From CAYYFX01 sp964571855 (GTDB lineage: Bacteria > ARS69), in NCBI GenBank assembly GCA_964571855.1, contig CAZNDO010000029.1:1-35579 (forward strand): a stretch of DNA of 35,579 nt, in the 5' to 3' direction. The notes below the pieces were generated by a model, which saw only the letters and a program-made list of their open reading frames with translations, ran no database searches and was not told the origin of the DNA. The number at the start of each line of letters is the position of its first letter. The stretch's first letter is position 1. A program made the position numbers and the translations under genes. Below, piece by piece: positions 15,653 through 24,588 of this stretch.

Positions 15653-17926
15653 TCACCGGCCGAGGAAGACCAGCTTCGTCTCCGTGGCGCGCCGGCCCTC
15701 GGTCAGCCGGGCGAAGTACACGCCGGCGGCGGCCGGGCGGCCGCGGGCGTCGCGACCGTCCCAGGCGACGCGGTTCTCTCCCGGCGCGAGCGCGCGATCC
15801 AGCACTCGCCGGCCCGCCGCGTCGCGCAGCAGGAGGGAGGCCGGCTCCCCGTCGCGCCGGCCGGACGCGAAGAGCACGGTGCGACCGGTGGCCGGGTTCG
15901 GGTGGGCGGTGAGCCGCAGCGCGGACGCGGCACCCGGGATGGCCGGACCGGCCACGAACGTGGGGTCGCTCTCCGTCAGCGTCACGCGTCCGGCCGGGAC
16001 GTCCGTGAACACGTCCACCACGCCGGAGGGCCACTCCACGATCACGGAGTCCGCGACGCCGTCCGTGCCGAGGCCGAAGTACGGATCCAGCATCGTGGGA
16101 CTCCCGCGCCAGGTGTTCCCGGTCACGTAGCGCACCTGGCGACCCGCGCCCGGCGTCACGCACGTCACCTTCGCCCCGTACCCGTCCCGCGTGGAGAGCA
16201 CGCCCTCGAGGTCCACGCGCAGCCGGAGGCCGGCGACGCCGTCGTTGCGCAGCAGGCGCACCCGCTCCAGCCCCGCGAGGAACCGGGGGCCGGCGCCCGA
16301 GGTGAGCATCACGTCGAGGTCCCCGTCGTCGTCGAAGTCCTCCCACGCGAACGACTCGCCGAGGCCACCGCCCACGGGCCCTTGCAGGCCGTAGGCCGCC
16401 GTCTCGTCCGCGAACGACGCTCCCTGCAGGTTCCGGTAGAACACGTTGGGCGCGTTGAGCACCTCCGTGTCCCCCTTGTTCTCCACGTACAGGTCCAGCC
16501 AGCCGTCCTGGTCCACGTCCACCCACTCCAGGACGTGCACGTTCACCGCGTCCGTCAGCCCCACCGCGGCGCTCACGTCGGTGAAGACCCCGCCGTCGTT
16601 CCGCCACAGCCGGGTGCCGCGCGGGCCGGGGATCACGTACGGCTCCATGGCCACCGGACCGACCGCGGTGATGTCCCCGTTGGTCGTGATGATGCCGGCG
16701 AAGCTGTGCCCCGCCTCGGGCGGCGCGTTGCATCGCATGTGCCACGCGCCGAAGAGGCTGTCGGACCAGATGTACGTGGCCAGGGTCTGTCCCGGCGCGA
16801 AGATCGGCGCGTTGAAGATCTCGAAGGGCAGCGTGAACGGCGACAGGAACGGATGCCACGCCGACGCCGAGATGAAGATGAAGTCCGGCTGGTAGAAGCC
16901 GTCCTGCGTGATGTTGTAGGTGGCGCTGTCCCCCGTCTGGAGGAACCCGATGCCGTCGAGGCCGTTGTCCCCGTACCGCGTGTTGAAGAAGTACCGCAGC
17001 GAGTCCGCGTTCCAGGTGACGGTGTCGAAGAGCGCGCGATCGCCGAGGCCGATCGCCAGGTCCGGGTCGCCGTCGTTGTCCGCGTCGCCCCAGGACGCGG
17101 CGGCGATCTGCCCCAGACCGGGCAGCGCGGACGCCGTGACGTTCGTGAACGTGAGGTCCCCCTCGTTCCGGTACAGCCGCGTCTCGAAGGACGCCTCCTC
17201 CTCGCCGCCGATCAGGAGGTCCGGGTCGCCGTCGCCGTCGTAGTCCGCCCACAGGCCGCCCACGCACCCGAAGTGGTCCGCCAGCCCCGCGCTCGCCGCC
17301 ACGTCCGTGAAGTGCATGGACCCGTCGTTCAGGAACAGCGAGTTCGGGCTGGCCACGCGCGACGCCTTCGCCACGAAGATGTCGAGGTCCCCGTCGCCCT
17401 CCACGTCCATCCCGGACGACGACCGGCCGCGGGCCAGGAGGTCGGAGACCCCGCACTCGGGCCCGATGTCCACGAAGGACAGGCGACCGTCCACATCGAG
17501 GCCGTCGTTGCGGTACAGGCGCTTCAGGGAGTCGCCGAAGCCGGCGTCCGCGCCGGCGGTCAGGTAGATGTCCGCGTCCCCGTCCTCGTCGAGGTCCGCG
17601 ACGAGCGGCCCGTGATGGTCCACCGGGGAGTCGAACAGCGGCGGGAACACGGGGAACGAGATCGTGCCGTCCCCGTGGTTGCGGTAGATGACGGGCCGTT
17701 CGTAGTGCCGGCAGACCAAAGCGTCCGGATCCCCGTCGCGGTCGAAGTCGCTCCAGGCGAGGCCGAACGTGACGCCCCACACGGGGGTCCCGGTGTGGGT
17801 GGCGGTGACGTCCGTGAACGCCGCGCGCGCCGTGGGCCCCGCGGCGAGGAGCGCCGCGATCGCGAGGGTCGCGGCGCCTCCCCGGGGGGGGCCGGCGTGG
17901 TCCGGGAATCGCCGCACGCGGATCAT
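15653..17926 (-). CDS. Secreted FG-GAP/VCBS repeat protein with ASPIC/UnbV domain and FlgD-like C terminus
   Basis: The 757-residue protein has a signal peptide (to about residue 36, ending ARA). At least seven calcium-loop repeats of the DxDxDGxxD type follow, among them DFDRDGDPD, DLDEDGDAD, DVEGDGDLD, DYDGDGDPD, DADNDGDPD, DVDQDGWLD and DFDDDGDLD. They are characteristic of integrin-like beta-propellers. Then comes an ASPIC/UnbV domain (GYGAKVTC, FGLGTDG, VEWPSG) and the FlgD-like Ig module (HPNPATG, AGRRV, WDGRDARG, GVYFARL). A surface or secreted binding protein is the best reading; no enzyme motif is seen. The ATG at 17926 has a GAGG-type site and begins the signal peptide. It is divergent from trpS. 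Confidence 0.87.
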   Translation of the reverse strand: MIRVRRFPDHAGPPRGGAATLAIAALLAAGPTARAAFTDVTATHTGTPVWGVTFGLAWSDFDRDGDPDALVCRHYERPVIYRNHGDGTISFPVFPPLFDSPVDHHGPLVADLDEDGDADIYLTAGADAGFGDSLKRLYRNDGLDVDGRLSFVDIGPECGVSDLLARGRSSSGMDVEGDGDLDIFVAKASRVASPNSLFLNDGSMHFTDVAASAGLADHFGCVGGLWADYDGDGDPDLLIGGEEEASFETRLYRNEGDLTFTNVTASALPGLGQIAAASWGDADNDGDPDLAIGLGDRALFDTVTWNADSLRYFFNTRYGDNGLDGIGFLQTGDSATYNITQDGFYQPDFIFISASAWHPFLSPFTLPFEIFNAPIFAPGQTLATYIWSDSLFGAWHMRCNAPPEAGHSFAGIITTNGDITAVGPVAMEPYVIPGPRGTRLWRNDGGVFTDVSAAVGLTDAVNVHVLEWVDVDQDGWLDLYVENKGDTEVLNAPNVFYRNLQGASFADETAAYGLQGPVGGGLGESFAWEDFDDDGDLDVMLTSGAGPRFLAGLERVRLLRNDGVAGLRLRVDLEGVLSTRDGYGAKVTCVTPGAGRQVRYVTGNTWRGSPTMLDPYFGLGTDGVADSVIVEWPSGVVDVFTDVPAGRVTLTESDPTFVAGPAIPGAASALRLTAHPNPATGRTVLFASGRRDGEPASLLLRDAAGRRVLDRALAPGENRVAWDGRDARGRPAAAGVYFARLTEGRRATETKLVFLGR

Positions 17927-17979
17927 GATGCCTCGCTGCGCCGGGGCGACTCTTCCGGGGGGGAACCGGCAGTCGCCGG

Positions 17980-18008
17980 ATCGTAGCAGGTCGAGCGACG
18001 CAAGGGAA
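17980..18008 (-). promoter_or_regulatory. Promoter of the FG-GAP/ASPIC gene
   Basis: On the minus strand TTCCCT (18008-18003) is followed by 17 bases and TACGAT (17985-17980), preceded by TGC to make the extended form TGCTACGAT. The leader would be about 47 bases. The divergent trpS promoter uses the same TTCCCT with the same spacing. Confidence 0.5.
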
Positions 18009-18147
18009 CCCGAGCGTTTGCAATGTCGCGCGGCGGGGACGCGTGTCCGGACGCGATCCGCGGGCATCCGCCGCGGAGTGCGCGCGTGCCGCCGGCGGCG
18101 CGCGCCGCGCGACAAACCACTCCCGGAACGGCGCACCCCGCGACGGG

Positions 18148-18176
18148 TTCCCTGCGGGCGCCGTTGCGCGTAGAAT
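18148..18176 (+). promoter_or_regulatory. Promoter of trpS
   Basis: TTCCCT (18148-18153), 17 bases, then TAGAAT (18171-18176). The GTG at 18209 lies about 26 bases after the expected start and is preceded by AAGGAGAGG. Confidence 0.45.
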
Positions 18177-18208
18177 CGGCGACTCGCCTCGCGACGAAGG
18201 AGAGGACC

Positions 18209-19183
18209 GTGCGCGTACTGTCGGGAATCCAGCCCTCCGGCGCCCTCCACCTGGGGAACTGGTTCGGGGCCATCCGCCAGTTCCTGGAGCTGCAGCGGAC
18301 GCACGAGTGCTTCTTCTTCATCGCCAGCTACCACGCCCTCACGTCGCTCCGTGAAGGGGCGCATCTCCGGGAGCGGATCCTGGACATCGCCGCGAGCTAC
18401 CTGGCCCTCGGCCTGGATCCGGGGAAGAGCGTCCTGTTCGACCAGGCGGACGTGCCCGAACACCACGAGCTGGCGTGGTTCCTGTCGTGCTTCGCGCCCG
18501 TGGGCCTGCTGCAGCGCGCGCACAGCTACAAGGACAAGGTGGCGAAGGGGATCGAGCCCTCCCACGGCCTCTTCGCGTACCCGGTGCTGATGGCGGCGGA
18601 CATCCTCGCGTACGACGCCGACCTCGTCCCCGTGGGCAAGGACCAGAAACAGCACGTGGAGATCGCCCGGGACCTGGCCATCCGCGTGAACAACGAGTGG
18701 GGCGAGCTCCTGCGCGTGCCCGAGCCGCACATCCTGGAGGAGACCGCGGTGGTGCCGGGGCTGGACGGCGAGAAGATGTCCAAGAGCTACGGCAACACCA
18801 TCGACCTCTTCGACGAGCCCGGGAAGATGAAGAAGCGCGTGATGTCGATCGTGACGGACTCCACGCCGGTGGAGGAGCCGAAGGACCCGTCCACGTGCAC
18901 GGTCTTCGCGCTGTACCGGCTGTTCGCGGACGCCGCGGAGCGCGCGGAGATGGAGCGGCGCTACCGCGCCGGCGGGATGGGCTACGGCGAGGCGAAGAAG
19001 GCGCTGCTCGCGAAGGTGGAGGAGACGTTCGGCCCCGCGCGCGAGCGGCGCGAGGCGCTGCTGGCCCGCCCGGACGAGCTGGCCGACGTGCTGGCGGACG
19101 GCGCGGTCCGCGCGCGCGCGCACGCGCGACCGCTGCTGGAGCGGGTCCGCGAGGCGGCCGGGCTCACGAGGCGGCCGCGGTGA
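18209..19183 (+). CDS. trpS: Tryptophan--tRNA ligase
   Basis: This class I aminoacyl-tRNA synthetase charges tRNA-Trp in the cytoplasm. The 324-residue length is typical. The HIGH-type motif appears in PSGALHLGNW near residue 9, the ATP-binding KMSKS motif is exact in GEKMSKSYGN near residue 190, and GKDQKQHVEIARD near residue 145 is the conserved tryptophan-binding helix region. The GTG start at 18209 fits the usual N terminus and has AAGGAGAGG upstream; an upstream in-frame extension has no coding character. The stop overlaps the GTG of the serine hydrolase gene in a GTGA junction, so a housekeeping synthetase and an exported hydrolase share an operon. Confidence 0.96.
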   Translation: MRVLSGIQPSGALHLGNWFGAIRQFLELQRTHECFFFIASYHALTSLREGAHLRERILDIAASYLALGLDPGKSVLFDQADVPEHHELAWFLSCFAPVGLLQRAHSYKDKVAKGIEPSHGLFAYPVLMAADILAYDADLVPVGKDQKQHVEIARDLAIRVNNEWGELLRVPEPHILEETAVVPGLDGEKMSKSYGNTIDLFDEPGKMKKRVMSIVTDSTPVEEPKDPSTCTVFALYRLFADAAERAEMERRYRAGGMGYGEAKKALLAKVEETFGPARERREALLARPDELADVLADGAVRARAHARPLLERVREAAGLTRRPR

Positions 19184-20319
19184 GGGCCGGCGCGGCGCTC
19201 GCCGCCGCCCTGCTGGTGGCGTGCGCGCTCCCGGAGGGGGCCGGCGCGCAGGTCTATCCCGGTCCCGCGTGGGCCGCGGCCACGCCGGAGGAGATGGGGA
19301 TGGACGCCGCGCTGCTCGCGCAGGCCCGCGCCTTCGCGCAGAACTCCGGGGGGGCCGGGCTGATCGTGCGCTCCGGCTACGTGGTGGAGTCCTGGGGGAA
19401 CACCCACGCCGTGCTGGAGCTGAAGTCCTCCACGAAGTCCCTCGGCTCGCTCCTGCTGGGGCTGGCCGTGGGGGACGGCCTCCTCGCGCTGGACGACAGC
19501 GCCGCGGCGCATCTGGCCACGGTGGCCGTCCCGCCCTCGTCGAACGACACGACGGGATGGATCGGATCGGTCACCGTCCGCTCGCTGGCCACGCACTCCG
19601 GCGGCTTCCCGAGACCCGCGGACTACGCGCACTTCCTGTACGAGCCGGTCACCGCATGGCAGTACAGCAACTGCGGCGCGGACTGGCTGGGGGACATCCT
19701 CACCGTGCGCTTCGGCCAGGATCTCTCCGACGTGCTCGAGACGCGGATCCTGGATCCCATCGGCGTGGCCGGCAGCGAGTTCGTGTGGGCGCCGCACGCC
19801 TACCGCGAGCCCACCATCCAGGGGATCCCCCGCCGCCAGATCGCCTCGGCCGTGTCCATGTCCGTCGACGCGATGGCGCGCGTGGGCTACCTCTGCCTGC
19901 GTCAGGGGCTCTGGGAGGGCGTGCCGCTCGTCCCGGCGTCGTGGATCGCGCAGATGGGCCAGGCCGATGCCTCGATCGCGGCGCTCCCGAACCTCGACCC
20001 GCCGCGCTACCCGAACGCCACCGCGCACTACGGCCTGCTCTGGTGGACCAACGCCGACGGCACACTGGACGCGCCCCCGGACACGTACTTCGCGTGGGGT
20101 CTGTACGAGAGCCTCATCCTGGTGATGCCCTCGCTGGACATCGTCGCGGCGCGCCTGGGCGACGGCTGGCAGGATCCCTTCACGGGCGACTACGCCGTGA
20201 TCGCGCCGTTCGTGGAGCCGATCGCGGCTTCGGTCCTCATGCCGTCCGCCACCTCGAGCGGGATGGCCGCGGAGACGTGGGGCCGCGTGAAGTCCCGCTT
20301 CCGGGCCGACGGCCCCTAG
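19180..20319 (+). CDS. Exported beta-lactamase-fold serine hydrolase (class C / S12-like)
   Basis: The 379-residue protein has an N-terminal signal with a possible lipobox (LVAC, C15), so it may be a lipoprotein; signal peptidase I cleavage after GAGA is the alternative. The serine beta-lactamase/esterase family motifs are present: SSTK (S83 nucleophile, K86), YSN (Y162-N164), and a LLWWTN strand near residue 285 followed by the WG-rich region where the HxG or KTG box sits. Members include esterases, D-aminopeptidases and low-molecular-weight PBP-like enzymes; the substrate cannot be predicted. The GTG start overlaps the trpS stop by four bases, indicating coupled translation. It converges with the DUF4185-like gene across ten bases. 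Confidence 0.85.
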   Translation: MRAGAALAAALLVACALPEGAGAQVYPGPAWAAATPEEMGMDAALLAQARAFAQNSGGAGLIVRSGYVVESWGNTHAVLELKSSTKSLGSLLLGLAVGDGLLALDDSAAAHLATVAVPPSSNDTTGWIGSVTVRSLATHSGGFPRPADYAHFLYEPVTAWQYSNCGADWLGDILTVRFGQDLSDVLETRILDPIGVAGSEFVWAPHAYREPTIQGIPRRQIASAVSMSVDAMARVGYLCLRQGLWEGVPLVPASWIAQMGQADASIAALPNLDPPRYPNATAHYGLLWWTNADGTLDAPPDTYFAWGLYESLILVMPSLDIVAARLGDGWQDPFTGDYAVIAPFVEPIAASVLMPSATSSGMAAETWGRVKSRFRADGP

Positions 20320-20329
20320 GTCCGACCCG

Positions 20330-21412
20330 TCACGGTGCGGAGGGCGCCCCGAAGACCGCCGGCACCGAGCACCACGCGTCCAGCTCCTCGATGCCCGTGA
20401 ACACCAGGACGACCTCCTCCCCCGTCGACCACTTGGGCGCGAACGTCCAGAAGAAGGCCTTCGCGGGAACGTGCGGCTCGCCCCAGCGCTCCCCGTACTC
20501 CACCGTGGACCACGGTCCCCACGGCGCCGGCGCCTCGAACATCCCCAGGTTCGACGTGAACGACGCCGCGTGCTCCGTGCACAGCACGATGCGGTCGGGG
20601 TGCGGCAGGTGGACGGCGGAGACGCACCAGCCCACGCCGTTCGGATCCTCGAAGACCGGGACGCGCGCGTCCGCGTCGGTGGTCCAGGCCGGGGCGGTCG
20701 CGTCGCCCGCGAAGAACTCCCAGGCGTCCCGTTCGCCGAGGCGGTCGATCGGCGCGCGCGCCAGGTCCACCGCCCCGGGGCGATGCACCGCGAGCGTGTC
20801 GGCGCGGTCCTCGCGGCGGATGAAGTACGTGTACGCGAAGTCGTCCGGCGCGCCGGCGCGGTCCCGTCCGTACTGCAGGAAGGTGGGCATGGCCAGGCGC
20901 GTCCGCTCCGGGAACGACCACCGCATGCGCTCCCACGTGGCGCCGCGATCCGTGGAGCGCGCGAGACGCGCCTCCTTGTACGACTCCGTGCCCGATCCGG
21001 GGCCTACCCACATCCACAGCACGTCGCCGGCGGCGAGGATGCCGTAGCTCTTGCCGTCGAAGGCCGGCGCGGTCCCGCCCACGCCGCCCCAGAGGTTCGT
21101 GCCCTCGAAGCCGTCGTAGTCCCCGTCCAGGCGCGCGACGCCGAGGCTCGCGCGCCCCTCCTCGTTCGTGCCGCCGAAGCCGCCGCCGTCCCCGAAGGAC
21201 GTGTACTGCGCGTCGTCGGCCGCCCAGGTGACGGGCCAGTTGTCCGAGCCGGGCGCGAGGGTGACGTACCGCGACCAGTCCGGCGCGAGCGGGCCCAGCA
21301 CGCGGCTTCGCGGGTACGGCGCGCGCCCGTCGGGCGGCGGCAAGGGCGGCTCCGGCGCGGCACAGCCCAGCACGACCAGCGCCCCGAGGGACGCGGCGAA
21401 ACGGCGCCTCAC
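20330..21412 (-). CDS. DUF4185-like lipoprotein, beta-propeller type
   Basis: The 360-residue protein has a lipoprotein-type signal ending VLGC (C17) and then a Pro-rich spacer. The body reads WPVTWAADDAQYTSFGDGGG near residue 58, RSTDRGATWERM near 155 (an Asp-box-like sialidase blade motif), WGPWSTV and a final VFTG strand. This pattern resembles DUF4185 proteins, predicted five-bladed propellers related to glycosyl hydrolases. No catalytic residues can be assigned with confidence. The GTG start at 21412 overlaps the asnB stop in a GTGA junction and has no better alternative. Its place as third gene after a flippase-like protein and AsnB suggests an envelope polymer or secreted compound, but this is inference from context only. 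Confidence 0.7.
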   Translation of the reverse strand: MRRRFAASLGALVVLGCAAPEPPLPPPDGRAPYPRSRVLGPLAPDWSRYVTLAPGSDNWPVTWAADDAQYTSFGDGGGFGGTNEEGRASLGVARLDGDYDGFEGTNLWGGVGGTAPAFDGKSYGILAAGDVLWMWVGPGSGTESYKEARLARSTDRGATWERMRWSFPERTRLAMPTFLQYGRDRAGAPDDFAYTYFIRREDRADTLAVHRPGAVDLARAPIDRLGERDAWEFFAGDATAPAWTTDADARVPVFEDPNGVGWCVSAVHLPHPDRIVLCTEHAASFTSNLGMFEAPAPWGPWSTVEYGERWGEPHVPAKAFFWTFAPKWSTGEEVVLVFTGIEELDAWCSVPAVFGAPSAP

Positions 21413-23340
21413 GACGCCGCGGCGGCGCCCGCGGCCAGCTCGGCCGAGAGCGCGTCGGGGCTCACGCGGTCCATGAACAGGCGATACCAGATCTCCGCCG
21501 TGCACAGCAACCACAGCCGCTGCCCGTGGTCCCGCCGCTTCCCGAGGTGCTCCTGCAGGAGCGTGCGGATCCCGTCCGCGCGCAGGTAGCCGTCCCGCAC
21601 GAGGTGCGAGCGCTCCAGCAGCGTGCCGTGCAGGTGCCGGAACTCGTCGGCGAGGATGTACGTGAGCGGCGACGCGAAGCCCTGCTTCGAGCGCGCCAGG
21701 TTCTCCGCGGGCAGGTACCGCTTCGCCAGCTCCTTCTCGATCACGCGCAGCTCCCGCCCGCGCACCTTGTACTCCGGCGGGATGGACGCGCAGAACTCCG
21801 CCAGCTCGTGGTCCAGGAACGGGCACCGCGCCTCCAGCCCGTGGGCCATGGTCATGCGGTCCAGGATCATCACCGGGTGGTCCGGCATGCGCACGCGGCT
21901 GTCGGAGTGCAGCATGCGGTCCACCAGCTCCTTCGCGTTCGCGGAGTCGAAGTGCTCCTTGATGGTGCCCTCCGGATCGAAGGACGCCACCCGGGACAGG
22001 AACCCGTCGGCGTACACGCGGTTCCGCCACTCCTCCGAGAAGTAGAAGTAGCCCAGGCTCTTCGCGTACCGCTCCCCGCCCTCGTGGAAGGCCAGGTGGT
22101 GCATCCACTTCAGCCGGTGCCCCAGGCTGCGGTACCAGGAGCCGCCGGACACCGCGTCCAGCAGCGGGCCCATCACCGCGCGCCGGAACACGGCCGGCAG
22201 CAGCGCGTAGTAGTCCACGTACAGGTTGCCGTAGTAGCGGTCGTAGCCGCCGAACAGCTCGTCCCCGCCCTCGCCGCCCAGCGCCACCTTCACGTCGCGA
22301 CGCGTGAACTCCGCCAGGTGGTACTGGCACAGCGACAGCGGATCCGACGGCTCGTCCAGCTTGTCCACCACCACGGGCAGCCCGCGCACGAACGACGGCG
22401 AGATCTCGATCACGCGGTGGTCCGTGCCGTACCGCCGCGCCACGTTCTCCGCCCAGGGGCCCTCGGCGTAGTCGCCGTAGCGGATGTCCCCCGTGAAGGT
22501 CTTGAAGCCGCCGCCCGTGAGCCCCGCCATCATGCCCACCACGATGGACGAGTCGTACCCGCCGGACAGGAACGCGCCCACCTCCACGTCGCTGACGAGG
22601 TGGTAGCGCACGGTCTCCTTCACCTTCGCGTCCAGCTCGTCCACGGTGTCCGCGAGGGAGGCGCGGCGCTTCGGCTCGAACTTCAGCTGCCAGTACGGCG
22701 CCACCGTGACGCGGCCGTCCTCGAACACGAGCGTGTGCCCGGGCGGGAGCTTGCGCACGCGGCGGAACATGGAGCGGGGCGGCGTGACGATGCGCACGCT
22801 CAGGTACTCGTGCAGCGCGTTCTCGTCCACCTCGCGCAGGGACGGGTCCCACGCCAGCAGCGCCTTGATCTCGGACGCGAAGGCGAAGCGGTCCCCGTCC
22901 TGCACCCAGTACAGGGGCTTCTGCCCGAGGTGGTCCCGCGCCACGAGGAGGCGGCGGCGCCGCGCGTCCCACAGCCCGAACGCGAACATGCCGCGGAAGC
23001 GCGTGACGCACGCGTCGCCGAGGTCCTCGTACAGGTGCAGGATCACCTCGGTGTCGCTGCGCGTGCGGAACGTGTGCCGCTCCGTGAGCCCGGGACGCAG
23101 GTCCTGGAAGTTGTAGATCTCGCCGTTGAACGCGATGCGGACGGCGCCGTCTTCGTTCGCCATCGGCTGCGTGCCGTCGGAGAGGTCGATGATGGACAGC
23201 CGGCGGTGCCCGAGCCCCGCCATCCCGTCCGCCCACACGCGCGCGTCGTCCGGGCCGCGATGCGCGATCGCGTCGGTCATGCGCCGGAGGCCCGCCTCGT
23301 CCACCCCCGCCGGATCCACCACCCCGCAGATTCCGCACAC
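21409..23340 (-). CDS. asnB: Glutamine-hydrolysing asparagine synthetase family protein
   Basis: The 643-residue protein has the AsnB layout. Residues 1 to about 200 form the class II glutaminase domain with catalytic Cys2 (MCGICGV after fMet removal), RGPDD, GHRRLSIID and FNGEIYN. Residues about 220-600 form the synthetase domain with the ATP PP-loop LSGGYDSS and the GGEGGDELFGGYDRY stretch. It converts aspartate, ATP and glutamine to asparagine, or amidates another carboxylate: this long AsnB form is common in exopolysaccharide and natural-product clusters. The GTG start at 23340 has GGAGGGG upstream that overlaps the flippase stop. The downstream lipoprotein gene overlaps its stop by four bases. 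Which substrate it amidates cannot be read. Confidence 0.93.
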   Translation of the reverse strand: MCGICGVVDPAGVDEAGLRRMTDAIAHRGPDDARVWADGMAGLGHRRLSIIDLSDGTQPMANEDGAVRIAFNGEIYNFQDLRPGLTERHTFRTRSDTEVILHLYEDLGDACVTRFRGMFAFGLWDARRRRLLVARDHLGQKPLYWVQDGDRFAFASEIKALLAWDPSLREVDENALHEYLSVRIVTPPRSMFRRVRKLPPGHTLVFEDGRVTVAPYWQLKFEPKRRASLADTVDELDAKVKETVRYHLVSDVEVGAFLSGGYDSSIVVGMMAGLTGGGFKTFTGDIRYGDYAEGPWAENVARRYGTDHRVIEISPSFVRGLPVVVDKLDEPSDPLSLCQYHLAEFTRRDVKVALGGEGGDELFGGYDRYYGNLYVDYYALLPAVFRRAVMGPLLDAVSGGSWYRSLGHRLKWMHHLAFHEGGERYAKSLGYFYFSEEWRNRVYADGFLSRVASFDPEGTIKEHFDSANAKELVDRMLHSDSRVRMPDHPVMILDRMTMAHGLEARCPFLDHELAEFCASIPPEYKVRGRELRVIEKELAKRYLPAENLARSKQGFASPLTYILADEFRHLHGTLLERSHLVRDGYLRADGIRTLLQEHLGKRRDHGQRLWLLCTAEIWYRLFMDRVSPDALSAELAAGAAAAS

Positions 23341-23355
23341 GTCGCTCGTCCCCTC

Positions 23356-24357
23356 CTATCGTCCCGGGCCGCCGGTGGGCGCCGTCTCCGCGGCGGGCGG
23401 CCGGCGCTCGCCGAGAAAGTGCATCACGCCCCCCGGCAGCACGGCCAGCAGGAACAGCACGTGGTTCACGAGCCCCACCGCGAAGCCCAGGCTCTCGTCG
23501 ATGCCGCGCTGCGCCAGGAACCACGTGAACAGCCCCTCGCGGATGCCGAACCCGTCCACCGAGAGCGGCAGCCGGATGACGAGGAGCTCGATGGGCACCA
23601 TGGCCGCGAAGAACAGGAACGGCACGTCCACGTGCATCGCGCGCGCCACGAGGTACGCGCGGACCATGGGGAAGAAGTTCTCCAGCAGCGTGAGCACGAA
23701 GAACAGCGTGAGCGCGCCGCGGTTCTCGCGGTACGCGCGGAACGACCGGAACACCTTCACGAGGACCTCGGCGATCCGCCCGGCGTGCCGCTTCCCGGCG
23801 AAGCGCGCGGCCGCGCCCTCGGCCAGGCGGCCGGCCGCGTCCGTGAGCGAGAACGCGAACGCGGCGGTCACCGCGACGGCGGCCGCGCACGCGAGCAGGA
23901 GCAGCTTCCCCCGGTCGAACTCCAGCTTGCCGAGGACCGCGGGGGCTAGCGCCGCGCCGACCACTCCGAACAGCCCCAGCGCCACCATCCCCAGGAAGCG
24001 CTCCACCAGGATGGACGAGACGATCTCCGCGCGCCGCGACTCGCTTCGGGACAGCATCACCGCGCGCACGACGTCGGCGCCCACCGTGGCGGGCAGGAAC
24101 AGCCCGAGGAACGTGGACGACCAGTACACGCGGACCGCGCGCCACCACCCCACGCGGAGGTCCCGGGCCACGAGGAGCAGGTTCCACTTGAGGGCCATGA
24201 GGGCGCGGTTCGCCAGCGCGATCAGCAGCCCCACGGCGAGCAGCCCGGGATCGGCGCCCCGGACCGCGCGCAGGAACGAAGGACCGTCGATCCACCGGAC
24301 GAGCACCACCAGCAGCACCACGCTGACGGCGATCTGCAGGATCCGCCCAGGCTTCAC
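23356..24357 (-). CDS. Flippase-like membrane protein (UPF0104 / lysylphosphatidylglycerol synthase TM family)
   Basis: The 333-residue protein has about seven or eight hydrophobic segments and the family pattern: N-terminal ILQIAVSVVLLVVLVRWI, then LLIALANRALMALKWNLLL and WSSTFLGLFLPATVGADVVRA (the G-D-V/R signature near residue 90), and LPLSVDGFGIREG near residue 240. This is the YbhN/AglD/MprF membrane-domain family, whose members transport lipids or lipid-linked sugars or act with glycosyltransferases; specificity is unknown. The GTG at 24357 is preferred over an ATG 75 bases upstream because GGGAG precedes it at six bases and the extra 25 residues are charged and atypical. The leader from the proposed promoter would be about 156 bases. 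It is first in an operon with asnB and the DUF4185-like lipoprotein. Confidence 0.83.
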   Translation of the reverse strand: MKPGRILQIAVSVVLLVVLVRWIDGPSFLRAVRGADPGLLAVGLLIALANRALMALKWNLLLVARDLRVGWWRAVRVYWSSTFLGLFLPATVGADVVRAVMLSRSESRRAEIVSSILVERFLGMVALGLFGVVGAALAPAVLGKLEFDRGKLLLLACAAAVAVTAAFAFSLTDAAGRLAEGAAARFAGKRHAGRIAEVLVKVFRSFRAYRENRGALTLFFVLTLLENFFPMVRAYLVARAMHVDVPFLFFAAMVPIELLVIRLPLSVDGFGIREGLFTWFLAQRGIDESLGFAVGLVNHVLFLLAVLPGGVMHFLGERRPPAAETAPTGGPGR

Positions 24358-24519
24358 CAGGACTCCCGTCCGGACGTGCTCCGGATGCCGCGGTTGGGGG
24401 GTGCCGCGCGGCCCGCGCGCGTCGCGGTCCACGCTCGCCAGTCGCCGCCCCGTGCGATAGGCTCCGGCGCGGCAGGGGCCCTCCGGCCCGCCTCAGGATC
24501 GGCCGGAAGAGGGTCGAAG

Positions 24520-24528
24520 ATCATAGCA
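24520..24528 (-). promoter_or_regulatory. Extended -10 promoter for the flippase-asnB operon
   Basis: On the minus strand the bases read TGCTATGAT, close to an ideal extended -10. No -35 is visible. The long leader (about 156 bases to the GTG, or 81 to the upstream ATG) leaves the start choice somewhat open. Confidence 0.45.
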
Positions 24529-24588
24529 GATCGCGAGGTAGCCGCCCTCGCCCCGGAGCGCCCGCTCCGGCGCCCCGAAAGGACCCGC

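Noticed and set aside
24358..24432. Upstream ATG for the flippase-like protein adding 25 residues.
   Set aside because: No ribosome site and a charged, proline-rich extension ahead of a normal first helix; the GTG at 24357 has GGGAG.
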